Shown: one piece after another, positions 8,474-17,801 of the stretch
Layout: every line of letters starts with the position of its first letter
Numbering within the stretch: position 1 is the stretch's first letter
Source of the DNA: an uncultured bacterium
Lineage (GTDB): Bacteria > Cyanobacteriota > Vampirovibrionia > Gastranaerophilales > Gastranaerophilaceae
DNA length: 64,000 nt
Direction of reading: 5' to 3'
Assembly (NCBI GenBank): GCA_902779645.1
Contig: CACZCH010000003.1
Location: 62,001 to 126,000 of the forward strand
Notes under the pieces: generated by a model
What the model saw: the letters and a program-made list of their open reading frames with translations, nothing else
What the model was told of the DNA's origin: nothing
The model's database searches: none
Translations under genes and position numbers: made by a program

Positions 8474-9976
8474 TTACTTGTTAAATCCAATTGGTCTGCG
8501 GTCTGAACCTTCACGTGTTTCTATGAATTTCTGAATTGATTTATCAAAATCTTCTTGATTAATTCTGAAGTTACGTTTATCTTTTCCTGTGATTGTGCCG
8601 TTTTCCATTTTTTCGTGAATGCCTGCTCTATCATAACCGAGAATATGAGCTTCATTTATTATGTATCTGATATCAGCACCGCTTGCATTAAGTTCAAACA
8701 TTCTTTTTATTAGTGTTTCTTCATCAATATCTTTATCTATTGGCTTATTTGCGGAATGTATTTTGTAAATTTGTCTTACACCGTCCAAGTCAGGTTTTTT
8801 TGCTTCCAAATGTTTGCTTAATCTTCCCGAACGTGTCAAAGCTTTATCCAGCGCTTTAAAATTGTTTGTAGCACCAATTACATAAATATTGTCTTTACTT
8901 TGATCCAAATCACTAATCAGTGTTAGCAGTTGGTTTAGGGTTTTATCTCCGTGAACATCTGTTCCGCCTCTCGATTTTCCTATTGCATCGATTTCATCAA
9001 TAAACAAAATACTTGGCTGTTTTTGTCTTGCTTCTTCAAATAAATTTCGCCAGTTTTCTTCCGATTCGCCAACCCATTTTGATTCCATCTCCAAACCGTT
9101 CAGACTGATAAAGTTGGCTTCCGCTTCATTTGCTAAAGCTCTTGCGATATGGGTTTTACCTGTCCCCGGAGGCCCGTATAAAATAAACCCTTTGTTGACG
9201 TCAAAGTTTTCGTACATCTCAGGATATTTTATCGGGAAAAGAATACTTCTTTTAAGTTCTTTTATGAGTTCATCTTGCCCGCCGACATCTTTAAAGGTTA
9301 CTTTAGTCTCTTTTTCTTTTACTTCTCTTGAGAGCTGCGAAACGACTTTTCTGTTTAGTTTTTCAATTTCTTCTTGTACACCTTTTGAGAAATCTACGGC
9401 TTTACAGAAATTTTTTCTGTATCCTGTCAAATCTACTTTTGGTTTATCTTTTATTTGAAGAGCTTCTTTGTTATTCGGCATTATGATTAAATCATTATCA
9501 TATATATAAAAACTGTCATTAGCGGTTAAAACATCCGTTTTAAGAGCTTCCGCATCATGAAGTCTTATATCATAATCATTCAAATTTATGACTTGTCTGT
9601 CTCCGTCTTTATCTTTGAAGAATCCAAGATATCCTTTGTGTTTTTCTTCCGGCAGGTAAAATACGCGTTTAATTAAAGTATCAATATTATCAATGCACTC
9701 AAGAAGTTTTAGTTTTGTTTGGCTTAAGCTTTTGCCGACAAGAATTACGTCTCCGTTCTCCATTTTTTCAAACATTGAAGCCAGTCTGTCCTCAAGCGGT
9801 ATTTTTAGTACAAATTCTAAGGATTCCTTTGATACAGCTCTAAATGATATTTGATTATAGTTTTTATTTAATAAATTCAAATCTGTTATGTTATTTGAAT
9901 AATTATTTTTAACTTGTTTATTATTTTTATTAATTTGACTGTTTAAAGCAATATTGTTAATTGGTAATATTTTCAT
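8474..9976 (-). CDS. AAA+ ATPase with SFRA N-terminal tag and IGF tail
   Basis: This 500-residue AAA+ ATPase has a Cdc48/FtsH-type core: DVGGQDELIKELK, Walker A GPPGTGKT at 268-275, an ESKWVGESEENW pore-loop region, Walker B SILFIDEID at 322-330 and GATNNFKALDKALTRSGR with sensor 1 and arginine fingers. No protease motif (HExxH) is present. The first 50 residues are an Asn-rich leader ending in ISFRAVS (tag at 43-49). The C terminus RRPIGFNK recalls RKSIGF of the AAA+ protein at 3915-5381. The two share tag, fold and tail but differ in their middle domains, so they are related yet not recent copies. Role unknown. Confidence 0.87.
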   Translation of the reverse strand: MKILPINNIALNSQINKNNKQVKNNYSNNITDLNLLNKNYNQISFRAVSKESLEFVLKIPLEDRLASMFEKMENGDVILVGKSLSQTKLKLLECIDNIDTLIKRVFYLPEEKHKGYLGFFKDKDGDRQVINLNDYDIRLHDAEALKTDVLTANDSFYIYDNDLIIMPNNKEALQIKDKPKVDLTGYRKNFCKAVDFSKGVQEEIEKLNRKVVSQLSREVKEKETKVTFKDVGGQDELIKELKRSILFPIKYPEMYENFDVNKGFILYGPPGTGKTHIARALANEAEANFISLNGLEMESKWVGESEENWRNLFEEARQKQPSILFIDEIDAIGKSRGGTDVHGDKTLNQLLTLISDLDQSKDNIYVIGATNNFKALDKALTRSGRLSKHLEAKKPDLDGVRQIYKIHSANKPIDKDIDEETLIKRMFELNASGADIRYIINEAHILGYDRAGIHEKMENGTITGKDKRNFRINQEDFDKSIQKFIETREGSDRRPIGFNK

Positions 9977-10038
9977 TTTTGCATTTTTCCCCTTATATAT
10001 TATCTAAAACCCCTAAAAAATAAATTTGCGGGTTAATA

Positions 10039-10434
10039 TTATTTTCTTTTTAAATATGTTTCAAAACTTTTGTCTTCAACTGTATATCCGCACCCTTCGT
10101 GTAATTTACCCTGATAATTTATTTTTTTAGCAGGATAATTTCTGCACATTTTTAAACGTTTGTCGTAAACCGAACATAAGCCTTCTTCTGTCACATATTT
10201 ACAGGCAAAAATCAAATTTCCTTCTTCATCTTTTCCTCTTATATAAAATCTTCTGTATTGAGGAAAAAGGAATTGCATAATTTTAAAATCAGTTGTTGTA
10301 TATGTATCAAATGCATACATATAACGGCAGCATTTCCCGCACTTCAGACATTTACCCGTAATTTTGTATTCCATTTTTTCAGGCACAAAATATGATAAAA
10401 ATTCATTTTTTAAAATTGTCAAAAAACTTAACAT
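10039..10434 (-). CDS. YkgJ-family cysteine cluster protein
   Basis: The 131-residue protein has the UPF0153/YkgJ cysteine pattern: CLKCGKCCRYMYAF near residue 34, then FACKYVTEEGLCSVYDKR and KMCRNYP, and a last Cys in EGCGYTV. Such proteins are thought to bind zinc or iron (inference for the family; biochemical role unsettled). The first 18 residues are weakly hydrophobic but not a clear signal peptide. It is divergent from the PBP1a gene with a 131-bp shared upstream region. Confidence 0.8.
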   Translation of the reverse strand: MLSFLTILKNEFLSYFVPEKMEYKITGKCLKCGKCCRYMYAFDTYTTTDFKIMQFLFPQYRRFYIRGKDEEGNLIFACKYVTEEGLCSVYDKRLKMCRNYPAKKINYQGKLHEGCGYTVEDKSFETYLKRK

Positions 10435-10565
10435 TCGGTTTGTGATATATCCCTATAAAATATTTCTTTGGTAAAATATAGTTAATAATATACAACACAC
10501 AAAAAGTTGTAGTCAACGTAATTATCACAAAGAGCTTTTAAAGATATTTATGAGGAGTAAAATAT

Positions 10566-12716
10566 ATGGGAAATTACAATGTTCCTAAATACAAAAGACG
10601 TGTAAGTAAAAGCAAAGTTGCAGTTGATAATTCTATTTTTAGTTTATTAACTTATGCTCTTGTATTTGTAATAGGTATAGCACTTGCAGGATTATTAGCA
10701 TTGAAACTTTATCTTGTTTCTCTTCCGCCTATAAAGAACTTAAATTCACTTAAACCAAATATTGTTACAACATTTTGCGCAAGTGACGGCGAGGTAATAA
10801 AAACTTTTGCAGCATATACATATTCAAATGTAGAACTGAAAGATGTTCCCGAACAGCTGGTAAAAGCACTTATTGCAACAGAAGACAAGAACTTCTATAA
10901 GCATGAGGGGTATGACTTATTTGGTCTTGCTCGTTCTATGGTGGCTAACGTACTTGCAGGACACGTTGTGCAGGGTGCAAGTACAATTACGCAACAGCTT
11001 TCTAGAATATTGTTCCTGTCTAATGAAAAAACTTTCACAAGAAAAATTAAAGAGCTTCAAGTAGCAGCTCAGATTGAAAAAACCATTTCCAAAGACAAAA
11101 TTTTAGAAATGTATTTGAATAATGTGTACTTGGGTTCAGGAGCTTATGGTGTTAAAGGTGCGGCTAAAATATACTTTAATAAAGAGTTAAATCAATTAAC
11201 TCTTCCAGAAATGGCTTTAATAGCAGGACTTCCGCAAGCACCGTCTGTATATTCACCTTATAATAACAAAGAATTGGCTAAAAAACGCAGAAATCAAGTT
11301 CTGCTAAGAATGTACAAAATGAAATATATTGATAAAGAAACTTATCAAAAATCAAAAGAAGCGCCTATTGTACTATCTACAATGCCTATAATGTACGCTA
11401 CAAACAAGGCTCCGTATTTTTGTGATTATGTAATGAAAGACCTTCAAAAATTGGGATTTTCAGAAGATGAGATTGTAAACGGCGGACTAAAAATTATAAC
11501 AACATTAGATTATAAATCACAAATAAAAGCTAATGAGGCTATTTTAGCAAACTTAAAAGCTTGGGGTATGACAAAAGATAAAAACCAAGCCGCTGTATTC
11601 TCATTTAGTCCTATTGACGGAAGAATTCTTGTTTATGCAGGCGGAAAAGATTATACAAAGAGCCAATATGACAGAGTTTCTCAATCACAAAGACCATCCG
11701 GTTCTGCTTTTAAGCCGTTTATTTATACCGCGGCAATTGAAAAAGGATTTTCTCCAAATGATATGATTGATGATTTGCCAGTAAAATTAGGCAATTGGAC
11801 TCCCAGAAACTACGGCAATAAATATCGCGGAAAAATTCCTTTGTATACAGCCTTGATGGTTTCTTCAAATGTATGTGCCGCTCGTTTAATGGATGATATT
11901 GGTGTGAGACCGGTAATTCAGCTAGCAAGAGTTATGGGTATAACAACACCGATACCTTATGATTATACAATTGCACTTGGTTCAAACAGTGTTAAACTTT
12001 TTGAAATGACAAGAGCTTTTGGTGTTTTTGCGAACGGAGGTTATAAGGTTGAACCTTATGCAATAGAAAGAGTTGAATCTTCAAGAGGTACAATTCTTTA
12101 TGAAGCAAGAAAAGCAAGAACAAGCAAAGTACTGAATATTAATACTGCAGCTACAATGACTGCAATTATGAAAACGGTAATTACAAACGGTACGGGCCGT
12201 GCAGCGAATATAGGCAAACCTGCAGCAGGTAAAACAGGTACGACAGATGACAGTAAAGATGCATATTTTATAGGTTTTACGCCTGATGTTGCAACAGGTG
12301 TTTGGGTAGGGAATGACGATAATTCTCAAATGGGCGGTGTAACAGGCGGTACTATTCCTGCTAAAATATGGCATGACGTAATGATTGTAGCAACTCAACA
12401 GTATGGGAATGCTGATTTTGAATACCCTGAAGTTGTTTTGAATCCGTTTAAAGCGTCAAGTGTTTCAGTTATACCGCAAGGCGCTGATGCTCAAAAAGCA
12501 GCAGATGAGGCTTTAGAAAGTGAAAAAGCAGATGATAAGATGCTGAAAGAAGAGAGGTTAACGCCTCCTGTTCCTCCGGTAGTAAAGCCGTTTCCTCTTA
12601 AATCAGAACCGTTAAAAAGAGAAACTCCTAAGATAGAAGTTCCTGTACAGAGAGGTGAGACGCAGACAAATAACTTTGCACCTATACCGTTACAATCTGC
12701 TCCTGTCGGACAATAG
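10566..12716 (+). CDS. mrcA: Class A penicillin-binding protein 1A (transglycosylase/transpeptidase)
   Basis: A bifunctional peptidoglycan synthase, anchored by one N-terminal membrane helix (about residues 25-50). The GT51 glycosyltransferase domain shows IATEDKNFYKHEGYD with its catalytic Glu, GASTITQQLSR, and KILEMYLNNVYLGSGAYG. The transpeptidase domain shows the three active-site motifs: SGSAFKP (SxxK), SSN and KTGTT. The C-terminal 80 residues are Pro/Glu/Lys-rich and probably disordered. GAGGAG precedes the ATG. It leads a plus-strand envelope cluster with bamA and skp; the symbol is by family, not proven orthology. Confidence 0.95.
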   Translation: MGNYNVPKYKRRVSKSKVAVDNSIFSLLTYALVFVIGIALAGLLALKLYLVSLPPIKNLNSLKPNIVTTFCASDGEVIKTFAAYTYSNVELKDVPEQLVKALIATEDKNFYKHEGYDLFGLARSMVANVLAGHVVQGASTITQQLSRILFLSNEKTFTRKIKELQVAAQIEKTISKDKILEMYLNNVYLGSGAYGVKGAAKIYFNKELNQLTLPEMALIAGLPQAPSVYSPYNNKELAKKRRNQVLLRMYKMKYIDKETYQKSKEAPIVLSTMPIMYATNKAPYFCDYVMKDLQKLGFSEDEIVNGGLKIITTLDYKSQIKANEAILANLKAWGMTKDKNQAAVFSFSPIDGRILVYAGGKDYTKSQYDRVSQSQRPSGSAFKPFIYTAAIEKGFSPNDMIDDLPVKLGNWTPRNYGNKYRGKIPLYTALMVSSNVCAARLMDDIGVRPVIQLARVMGITTPIPYDYTIALGSNSVKLFEMTRAFGVFANGGYKVEPYAIERVESSRGTILYEARKARTSKVLNINTAATMTAIMKTVITNGTGRAANIGKPAAGKTGTTDDSKDAYFIGFTPDVATGVWVGNDDNSQMGGVTGGTIPAKIWHDVMIVATQQYGNADFEYPEVVLNPFKASSVSVIPQGADAQKAADEALESEKADDKMLKEERLTPPVPPVVKPFPLKSEPLKRETPKIEVPVQRGETQTNNFAPIPLQSAPVGQ

Positions 12717-12745
12717 ACTTTATAAATAAAAAAGGAAAAACAATT

Positions 12746-13633
12746 ATGCAAACAGACGAAATAAAAATAGTTACAGGTGAGAATCCTACACAAAATGCAG
12801 GATTTGAACCAAATGACAGAATGATTGATTATGAAACGAGCAAAAATTTAAGCTATGCAGATTTAGTAAGTATATACAAAGGTTTAAATGTAATAAGTGA
12901 ATTCTATGATGTTCTTGCAGCAGCAACAGCTACTCCTGTCGGAATTTGCGCGGTTTCATTAGGGAAAACTCTTTATGATGCAGTTACGGCTGTTATGGAT
13001 TCTAATCCTGTTGATTTTATGAGTTCGACTATTTTGCTTTCAAACGAAGTTGACAGTGACCTTGCAAAAATGCTTAAGGAGACACATATTGTAGTTGCCC
13101 CAAAATTTACTAAAAATGCGATAGAGTATTTTGAAACTCATGATGTTTGTTATGTGACAATAAAAACGGCTTTAAAAGATTATAAAAAATACCTGTCAAA
13201 TCAGATAACAGAGACTCCTTTGGGAACTCTAACTCAAACTCCAAATTTAAGCGAACTTGATAAGGATTCATTTAAAGTTGTTACAAAAATAAAACCTACT
13301 GTTGAGCAAGTTGAAGATGCTGTTTTTGCGTGGAAGGTTGCGAAACATGTTTCTTCTCGCGCAATTGTTGTCGCAAAAGATCTTAAGACTACCGCAATCT
13401 CTCAAGGTTTGCAATCGGCTTCAATTGAGTACGCCCTTGACTACTCTTGTGACAGGTCAAAGGAAGCTATACTTGCGTTTGATTCAAACATAACTCTGCA
13501 CGATTTGAATGTGGCTGCACAAGGACGCATATCTTTGGTAATTCTTCCGTCTGCATCAAAAGAAATTGTTGAAAATGCAGATAAGCTGAATATGTCTGTA
13601 ATTACAACAGGATTTACAAATCTGCTGTATTAA
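12746..13633 (+). CDS. PurH-like AICAR transformylase-fold protein, probably inactive
   Basis: The 295 residues align by eye along the AICAR formyltransferase half of PurH. VTGENPTQNAGF corresponds to RYGENPHQ.A. The block FKVVTKIKPTVEQVEDAVFAWKVAKHV matches the family VVT.R.PT..E..D..FAWKV.KHV. A GRISLVILPSAS segment and a TGFTNLLY end match the usual C terminus. The IMP-cyclohydrolase half is absent. The catalytic KHANPCG segment reads ATATPVG, so the essential Lys-His pair is lost, and the FGG and FFPF motifs are also missing. It is likely a pseudoenzyme. It lies 29 bp after PBP1a with its own ribosome-binding site (AAAAAGGAAA). Role unknown. Confidence 0.72.
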   Translation: MQTDEIKIVTGENPTQNAGFEPNDRMIDYETSKNLSYADLVSIYKGLNVISEFYDVLAAATATPVGICAVSLGKTLYDAVTAVMDSNPVDFMSSTILLSNEVDSDLAKMLKETHIVVAPKFTKNAIEYFETHDVCYVTIKTALKDYKKYLSNQITETPLGTLTQTPNLSELDKDSFKVVTKIKPTVEQVEDAVFAWKVAKHVSSRAIVVAKDLKTTAISQGLQSASIEYALDYSCDRSKEAILAFDSNITLHDLNVAAQGRISLVILPSASKEIVENADKLNMSVITTGFTNLLY

Positions 13634-13688
13634 TTTTACACAAAAGAGTAGTATATTAAGAGAAATTAACTATTTTGTTAAAATTGCT

Positions 13689-13718
13689 TTGATTTGCATA
13701 TTTATGATAAAATATAAT
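13689..13718 (+). promoter_or_regulatory. Promoter for bamA
   Basis: TTGATT and TATAAT with an 18-bp spacer lie 24 bp before the GTG start of bamA, in the gap after the PurH-like gene. Confidence 0.6.
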
Positions 13719-13742
13719 TATACATTGCTGTGGAGTCGGTAG

Positions 13743-15653
13743 GTGAAAAATCTATCATTTATATATAAAAATTTAATAGTTTTATCCTTGGTATTGACTG
13801 CCCTAACAGTACCATCTTCATACTGCTCCGCGCAAGATGAATCCGATGGTTTAATTAATGAAACGGATTATATTGAAGAATCAACCTACGATTCAAGTAC
13901 AGCATATATTAGCGATATTGAGATTCTTGGCTCTAATATTATCAAGTCAGATTACATTCTTTCAAAGATGAAATTAAAAAAAGGTGATTTGTATGATAAA
14001 GAAGCTATGCAGCAGGATTTGAAAACTATATATAAACTCGGTTATTTTACCGAAAAAATGAAAGCAATCCCTGTTAAGAACTCAAATGGTACAATATCAT
14101 TAAAAATCATAGTAGAAGAAAATTTACCTATTACGGACTTCACAGTAGAGGGTAATACAGTTGTATCAACAGAAGAAATTATGCAATATCTGCTTCCTCT
14201 TAAAGGAAAACCTCAAAACATCGCAGCAATAAATCAGGCAATGGAGCAGATTAATCAATGTTATTATGCAAAGGGATATATTTTATCAAAAATTGACTCC
14301 ATATACGATGACCCCGATGGTACGCTTAATATAGGCATAACGGAAGGAAAAATTAATTCTATATCAATTACAGGAAACGAAAAAACAAAAGATTATGTAA
14401 TTAAGCGTAATATAATGACAGAAGCCGGCAGTGTGTACAATGAAAATCAAATGAAACAGGATTTGGTCAGATTGTATTCAACTCAGGCATTCAAGGATGT
14501 TAACAGAACAATTGAAGCATCACCTGATGATCCGGATAAATTTGATGTTACGATAGAGTTGAAAGAACAAAGAACAGCATCTGTATCAGTAGGCGGAGGG
14601 CTTGATTCTGCTACCGGTGTGTTTGGTTCACTTGGTATAACAGATAATAACTTCCGAGGCAGAAATCAAAGAGTTTCTTTGACAGGTATGGTCGGTTCCG
14701 GTGTCTTGATGAGTGATTCGTCAATTTTGAGAAAGGTTAACTATCAAGCTGAAATTAGCTTTTTTGAACCTCATTTCTTGAATGCGGATAACTCATTAAT
14801 GAGTAAGTTGTATTACAGAGATTTGGGCAGTTATCAAATTCCTCTTGCAATGGAACGCAGAATCGGAATAGAAAGCACATTGGCACATCGTTTGAAGGTG
14901 AACAAAAGGTTATCTTCTACGTTTACTTTAGGTGTTGAACATATTCATCTTTCGGAAGGTGATAAAGCAAGAATTGAAAGCCTATACAATTTGCACGGTT
15001 TGAATATAGCTGATCGTGCAAAAGAGCTTGAAGGCGGGCTATTCTTGAAGGTAGCTCCGGGTATATCTTATGACTCAAGAGATTCTGCGATAGTTCCCAG
15101 AAATGGTGTAATTGCTTCTGTAAGATTTGAAGAAGCTCTCGGGCTTGATGGATTTAGTAAAACAAACGGAAGGTTAACAGGTATGGCTAAAAAATATATA
15201 CCTGTTGCTAAGAAGTCCTCTTTATCTTTCACAGGACGAGGCGGTTTGAAAGTTCATGGCTCTGATTTTCCTGAAATTATGGCTTACCGTTTAGGCGGTC
15301 CTTATACTGTCAGGGGGTACAAAGTTAACGGTGTAGGTACAGGTACATCGTTCATTATGGGTTCTGTAGAACTTGCTACCCCAATACCGTTTGTTGATAA
15401 GTTAAAACTGGCTTTCTTGCAAAATCTGAGATTAACATTCTGGGTTGATGCAGGTACTGTATTTGATCCTACAATATCAAGTATTATATACGATAGACCT
15501 CTTCATGCAATTACTGCAGGTGTAGGTTTGAAGATAAATATGCCGGGAGTAGGACCGTTGTCAATCGATTACGGCTTCCCGCTCACGAATCCGGGACCGA
15601 ACGGAAATCGTAACGGATACTTTACGTTTGGTGTAGGCGATATGATGTATTAG
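13743..15653 (+). CDS. bamA: Outer-membrane assembly protein BamA (Omp85)
   Basis: BamA folds beta-barrel proteins into the outer membrane. A signal peptide covers about residues 1-30 (hydrophobic core, then SYCSAQ). Three POTRA domains follow, starting near ISDIEILGSNIIKSDYI, ITDFTVEGNTVV and INSISITGNEKTKDY; three is the usual cyanobacterial number, versus five in E. coli. The 16-strand barrel has the Omp85 signature RLGGPYTVRGYKVNG and ends in FTFGVGDMMY. Start is GTG, with GGAG upstream. It is direct evidence that the cell is diderm. skp follows 81 bp later. Confidence 0.95.
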   Translation: MKNLSFIYKNLIVLSLVLTALTVPSSYCSAQDESDGLINETDYIEESTYDSSTAYISDIEILGSNIIKSDYILSKMKLKKGDLYDKEAMQQDLKTIYKLGYFTEKMKAIPVKNSNGTISLKIIVEENLPITDFTVEGNTVVSTEEIMQYLLPLKGKPQNIAAINQAMEQINQCYYAKGYILSKIDSIYDDPDGTLNIGITEGKINSISITGNEKTKDYVIKRNIMTEAGSVYNENQMKQDLVRLYSTQAFKDVNRTIEASPDDPDKFDVTIELKEQRTASVSVGGGLDSATGVFGSLGITDNNFRGRNQRVSLTGMVGSGVLMSDSSILRKVNYQAEISFFEPHFLNADNSLMSKLYYRDLGSYQIPLAMERRIGIESTLAHRLKVNKRLSSTFTLGVEHIHLSEGDKARIESLYNLHGLNIADRAKELEGGLFLKVAPGISYDSRDSAIVPRNGVIASVRFEEALGLDGFSKTNGRLTGMAKKYIPVAKKSSLSFTGRGGLKVHGSDFPEIMAYRLGGPYTVRGYKVNGVGTGTSFIMGSVELATPIPFVDKLKLAFLQNLRLTFWVDAGTVFDPTISSIIYDRPLHAITAGVGLKINMPGVGPLSIDYGFPLTNPGPNGNRNGYFTFGVGDMMY

Positions 15654-15734
15654 TGATAATGTGCCTTGAAGCTAAAACATTAAGAAAATAAGAAAATATA
15701 AAATAATAAAAGTAAAAATGAAAGGAGTAATAAC

Positions 15735-16181
15735 ATGAAAGGTCTAAAATTAGGTTTAATAGCTCTTGCTATGATTGCTGTAACAGGTGTTGTTAATGCA
15801 GGAGGTGTCGGATATATTGATTATGCAAAAGTAATCGATAACTATGACTATGCAAAACAAGTAACAAAAGAAGTTGATGCTAAAGGTTTAGAAATGCAGC
15901 AATATCTTGTTGACAAAGAAAAAGAATATAAATCTTTAGATACACCTTTGAAAAAACAAACTTTTGAAGAAAGAGTTTCTCAAGAATTCAAAGCAAAAGA
16001 AACTGCTTATATGTCATTGAGAGAAAAAAGAGAAAAAGAAGTTTATACAAAAATTCAGGAAGCAGCGAAAGCTGTTATGGTTGAACAAAAACTTGATGCG
16101 GTAATGGATGCAAGAGGAGTATTTGTCGGTGGTGTCGATATTACTCAAAGTGTAATTCAAAAATTAAAAACTGCAAAATAA
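15735..16181 (+). CDS. skp: Periplasmic chaperone Skp/OmpH family
   Basis: Skp holds unfolded outer-membrane proteins in the periplasm. The 148-residue protein has a signal peptide (residues 1-22, ending VVNAGG), the OmpH start GVGYIDYAKVIDN, a long charged coiled coil (about 40-115) and the closing DARGVFVGGVDITQSVIQKL. Length and design match the family. It follows bamA, the classical partner gene, and has an AAAGGAG ribosome-binding site. Confidence 0.9.
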   Translation: MKGLKLGLIALAMIAVTGVVNAGGVGYIDYAKVIDNYDYAKQVTKEVDAKGLEMQQYLVDKEKEYKSLDTPLKKQTFEERVSQEFKAKETAYMSLREKREKEVYTKIQEAAKAVMVEQKLDAVMDARGVFVGGVDITQSVIQKLKTAK

Positions 16182-16223
16182 CAAAACAAAAAGGAGTTCA
16201 TTAGAAATAAAGGGAAGAAGTTT

Positions 16224-17690
16224 ATGTACAACAAAAAAATGCAATATGTAATAAAGTCAGTTCCAACAGATGATAAGCAGGCATTAGAAGATTTGCTTAA
16301 CAAAATGTCCGAAGATGGCTGGGACTTATATACAATGCATGAAGTTGAGACAGACGATTCTTACGAATTTAATTGCATTTTTATGAAACAAAAACAGGAA
16401 GAAGAGCAAACCGATTTAGATGATATTGTAAACATTACAAGCTTTAAATATAGAATGGAAAAAATGCTTGCAGCTCCTTCAAGTCCTTATGCTTCTTGTA
16501 AAGAGATTCAATTAAAAATTTCAAACCAAAAAGATCGTATTAAAAAGATTAAATCTCAGTTAGAAAGTGACAGTCTTTCTCCTGATGAGAAAAATCAACT
16601 GAATACTCAAATGTCGGATGAACTCAGACAGCTTGACAGCTTGAAGCAATCTTTGGTCAATGAGATATCTCCGGATACAATGTTTGCAACAATCAAGGAA
16701 GAAAAGTTTGTTGTTAATTTATCGGAAGAAATTCTTGAACTTATTTCAATGGAAGCTAATGATAATTTGCTTGCTGAAACAGTTAAAATCAGACAAAAAC
16801 TTGCGGACTCTTTAGGGTATGTAATTCCTCATATTCATTTTCATAACAGTGATGAACTTAATCAAAACGAATTCAGTATAAAAATTCATGATATAGAGCT
16901 CTTTAGAACCGTTGTTTTCCCCGGATATGTTGCATACTATAAAGATGAGCTCAAAGGGTACAAAAGAACAGAGGATGATATTGTACTGAGTGATGAGATT
17001 ACAGGTAAAAAGCTTATTTGGATTCCGCAGGAAAAAGTTAAAGATTTTTGGCTCCACGGTATGACTGCTGTTGAGTATATAGGTCGTGCAATAGAAGCAA
17101 TTGCAATAGAAGAAGTTTCGGATATTATGGACTACAATGACGTTAACAAGTATGTAGAAAAAGTTATGGAAACAAATTCCTTCTTGGTTGATAATATTCT
17201 TCCTGATTTTATGGCAGCTTCTGATTTAAAATATCTTTTGACTTGTTTGATTAGAGAGCATGTTTCCGTTAAAAATATTGTTTATATTTTTGAAAAAATA
17301 AATGATTATGCAGGTGAACCTACAAAAGAAGATTTGCTTGATAAAGTCAGACTGGCTCTTTCTAAACATATTATAAAAGATTTGGCGGTAGAGGGAGAAC
17401 TCAGAGTTATTGAATTTTCAGATGAAACATTAGAGAAAATATATGCATTCTTTAGCGAAGACGAAGATGAAAATATTATAAGAATTGAAGCAAAAGATGT
17501 TGAAGAGATTTCAAATAATTTAATAAAATTTGCAAAATCAAAGAAAATAAAGAATCCAACAATCGTTGTTCCGATGGATATCAGACATATGGTGTTTGTA
17601 ATTTTAAGTGAATTTGTTCCGAATTTGACGGTTCTTGCTCACGAAGAACTTGTTTCCGAGTGTGATATTAAGTTTATCGGAAAAGTTTAA
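16224..17690 (+). CDS. Soluble FlhA-type (FHIPEP) export-gate domain protein with DUF4177-like N terminus
   Basis: The first 55 residues (YVIKSV..., LLNKMSEDGWDLYTM) resemble the DUF4177 fold. A coiled coil follows at about 95-150. From about residue 160 to the end the protein matches the cytoplasmic domain of FlhA/type III export gates: IRQKLADSLGYVIPHIHFHN, FSIKIHDIELFRTVVFPGY, a segment like LLGRQEVQ.L, LTCLIREHVSVKNIVYIFEK and IVVPMDIRHMVFVILSEF. The 6-8 membrane helices of real FlhA are absent and there is no signal peptide, so it is cytosolic. It lies far from the hook genes, 42 bp after skp. Function unknown; a regulator or decoy of flagellar export is one idea. Confidence 0.78.
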   Translation: MYNKKMQYVIKSVPTDDKQALEDLLNKMSEDGWDLYTMHEVETDDSYEFNCIFMKQKQEEEQTDLDDIVNITSFKYRMEKMLAAPSSPYASCKEIQLKISNQKDRIKKIKSQLESDSLSPDEKNQLNTQMSDELRQLDSLKQSLVNEISPDTMFATIKEEKFVVNLSEEILELISMEANDNLLAETVKIRQKLADSLGYVIPHIHFHNSDELNQNEFSIKIHDIELFRTVVFPGYVAYYKDELKGYKRTEDDIVLSDEITGKKLIWIPQEKVKDFWLHGMTAVEYIGRAIEAIAIEEVSDIMDYNDVNKYVEKVMETNSFLVDNILPDFMAASDLKYLLTCLIREHVSVKNIVYIFEKINDYAGEPTKEDLLDKVRLALSKHIIKDLAVEGELRVIEFSDETLEKIYAFFSEDEDENIIRIEAKDVEEISNNLIKFAKSKKIKNPTIVVPMDIRHMVFVILSEFVPNLTVLAHEELVSECDIKFIGKV

Positions 17691-17801
17691 AAACATCTTG
17701 ATTGCCTTACCGGCTTATTTAATATTTTGTTCTTTGAGATTATTCTATGGTAAAGTTAGGATGCATAAGGTAGAGAATATCTTATGCAAGAAAGGATTTT
17801 T

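Noticed and set aside
12746-13633. Annotation as functional PurH
   Set aside because: The cyclohydrolase half and the catalytic Lys-His pair are absent.
16224-17690. Annotation as FlhA
   Set aside because: No membrane helices; only the cytoplasmic domain is present with a foreign N terminus.
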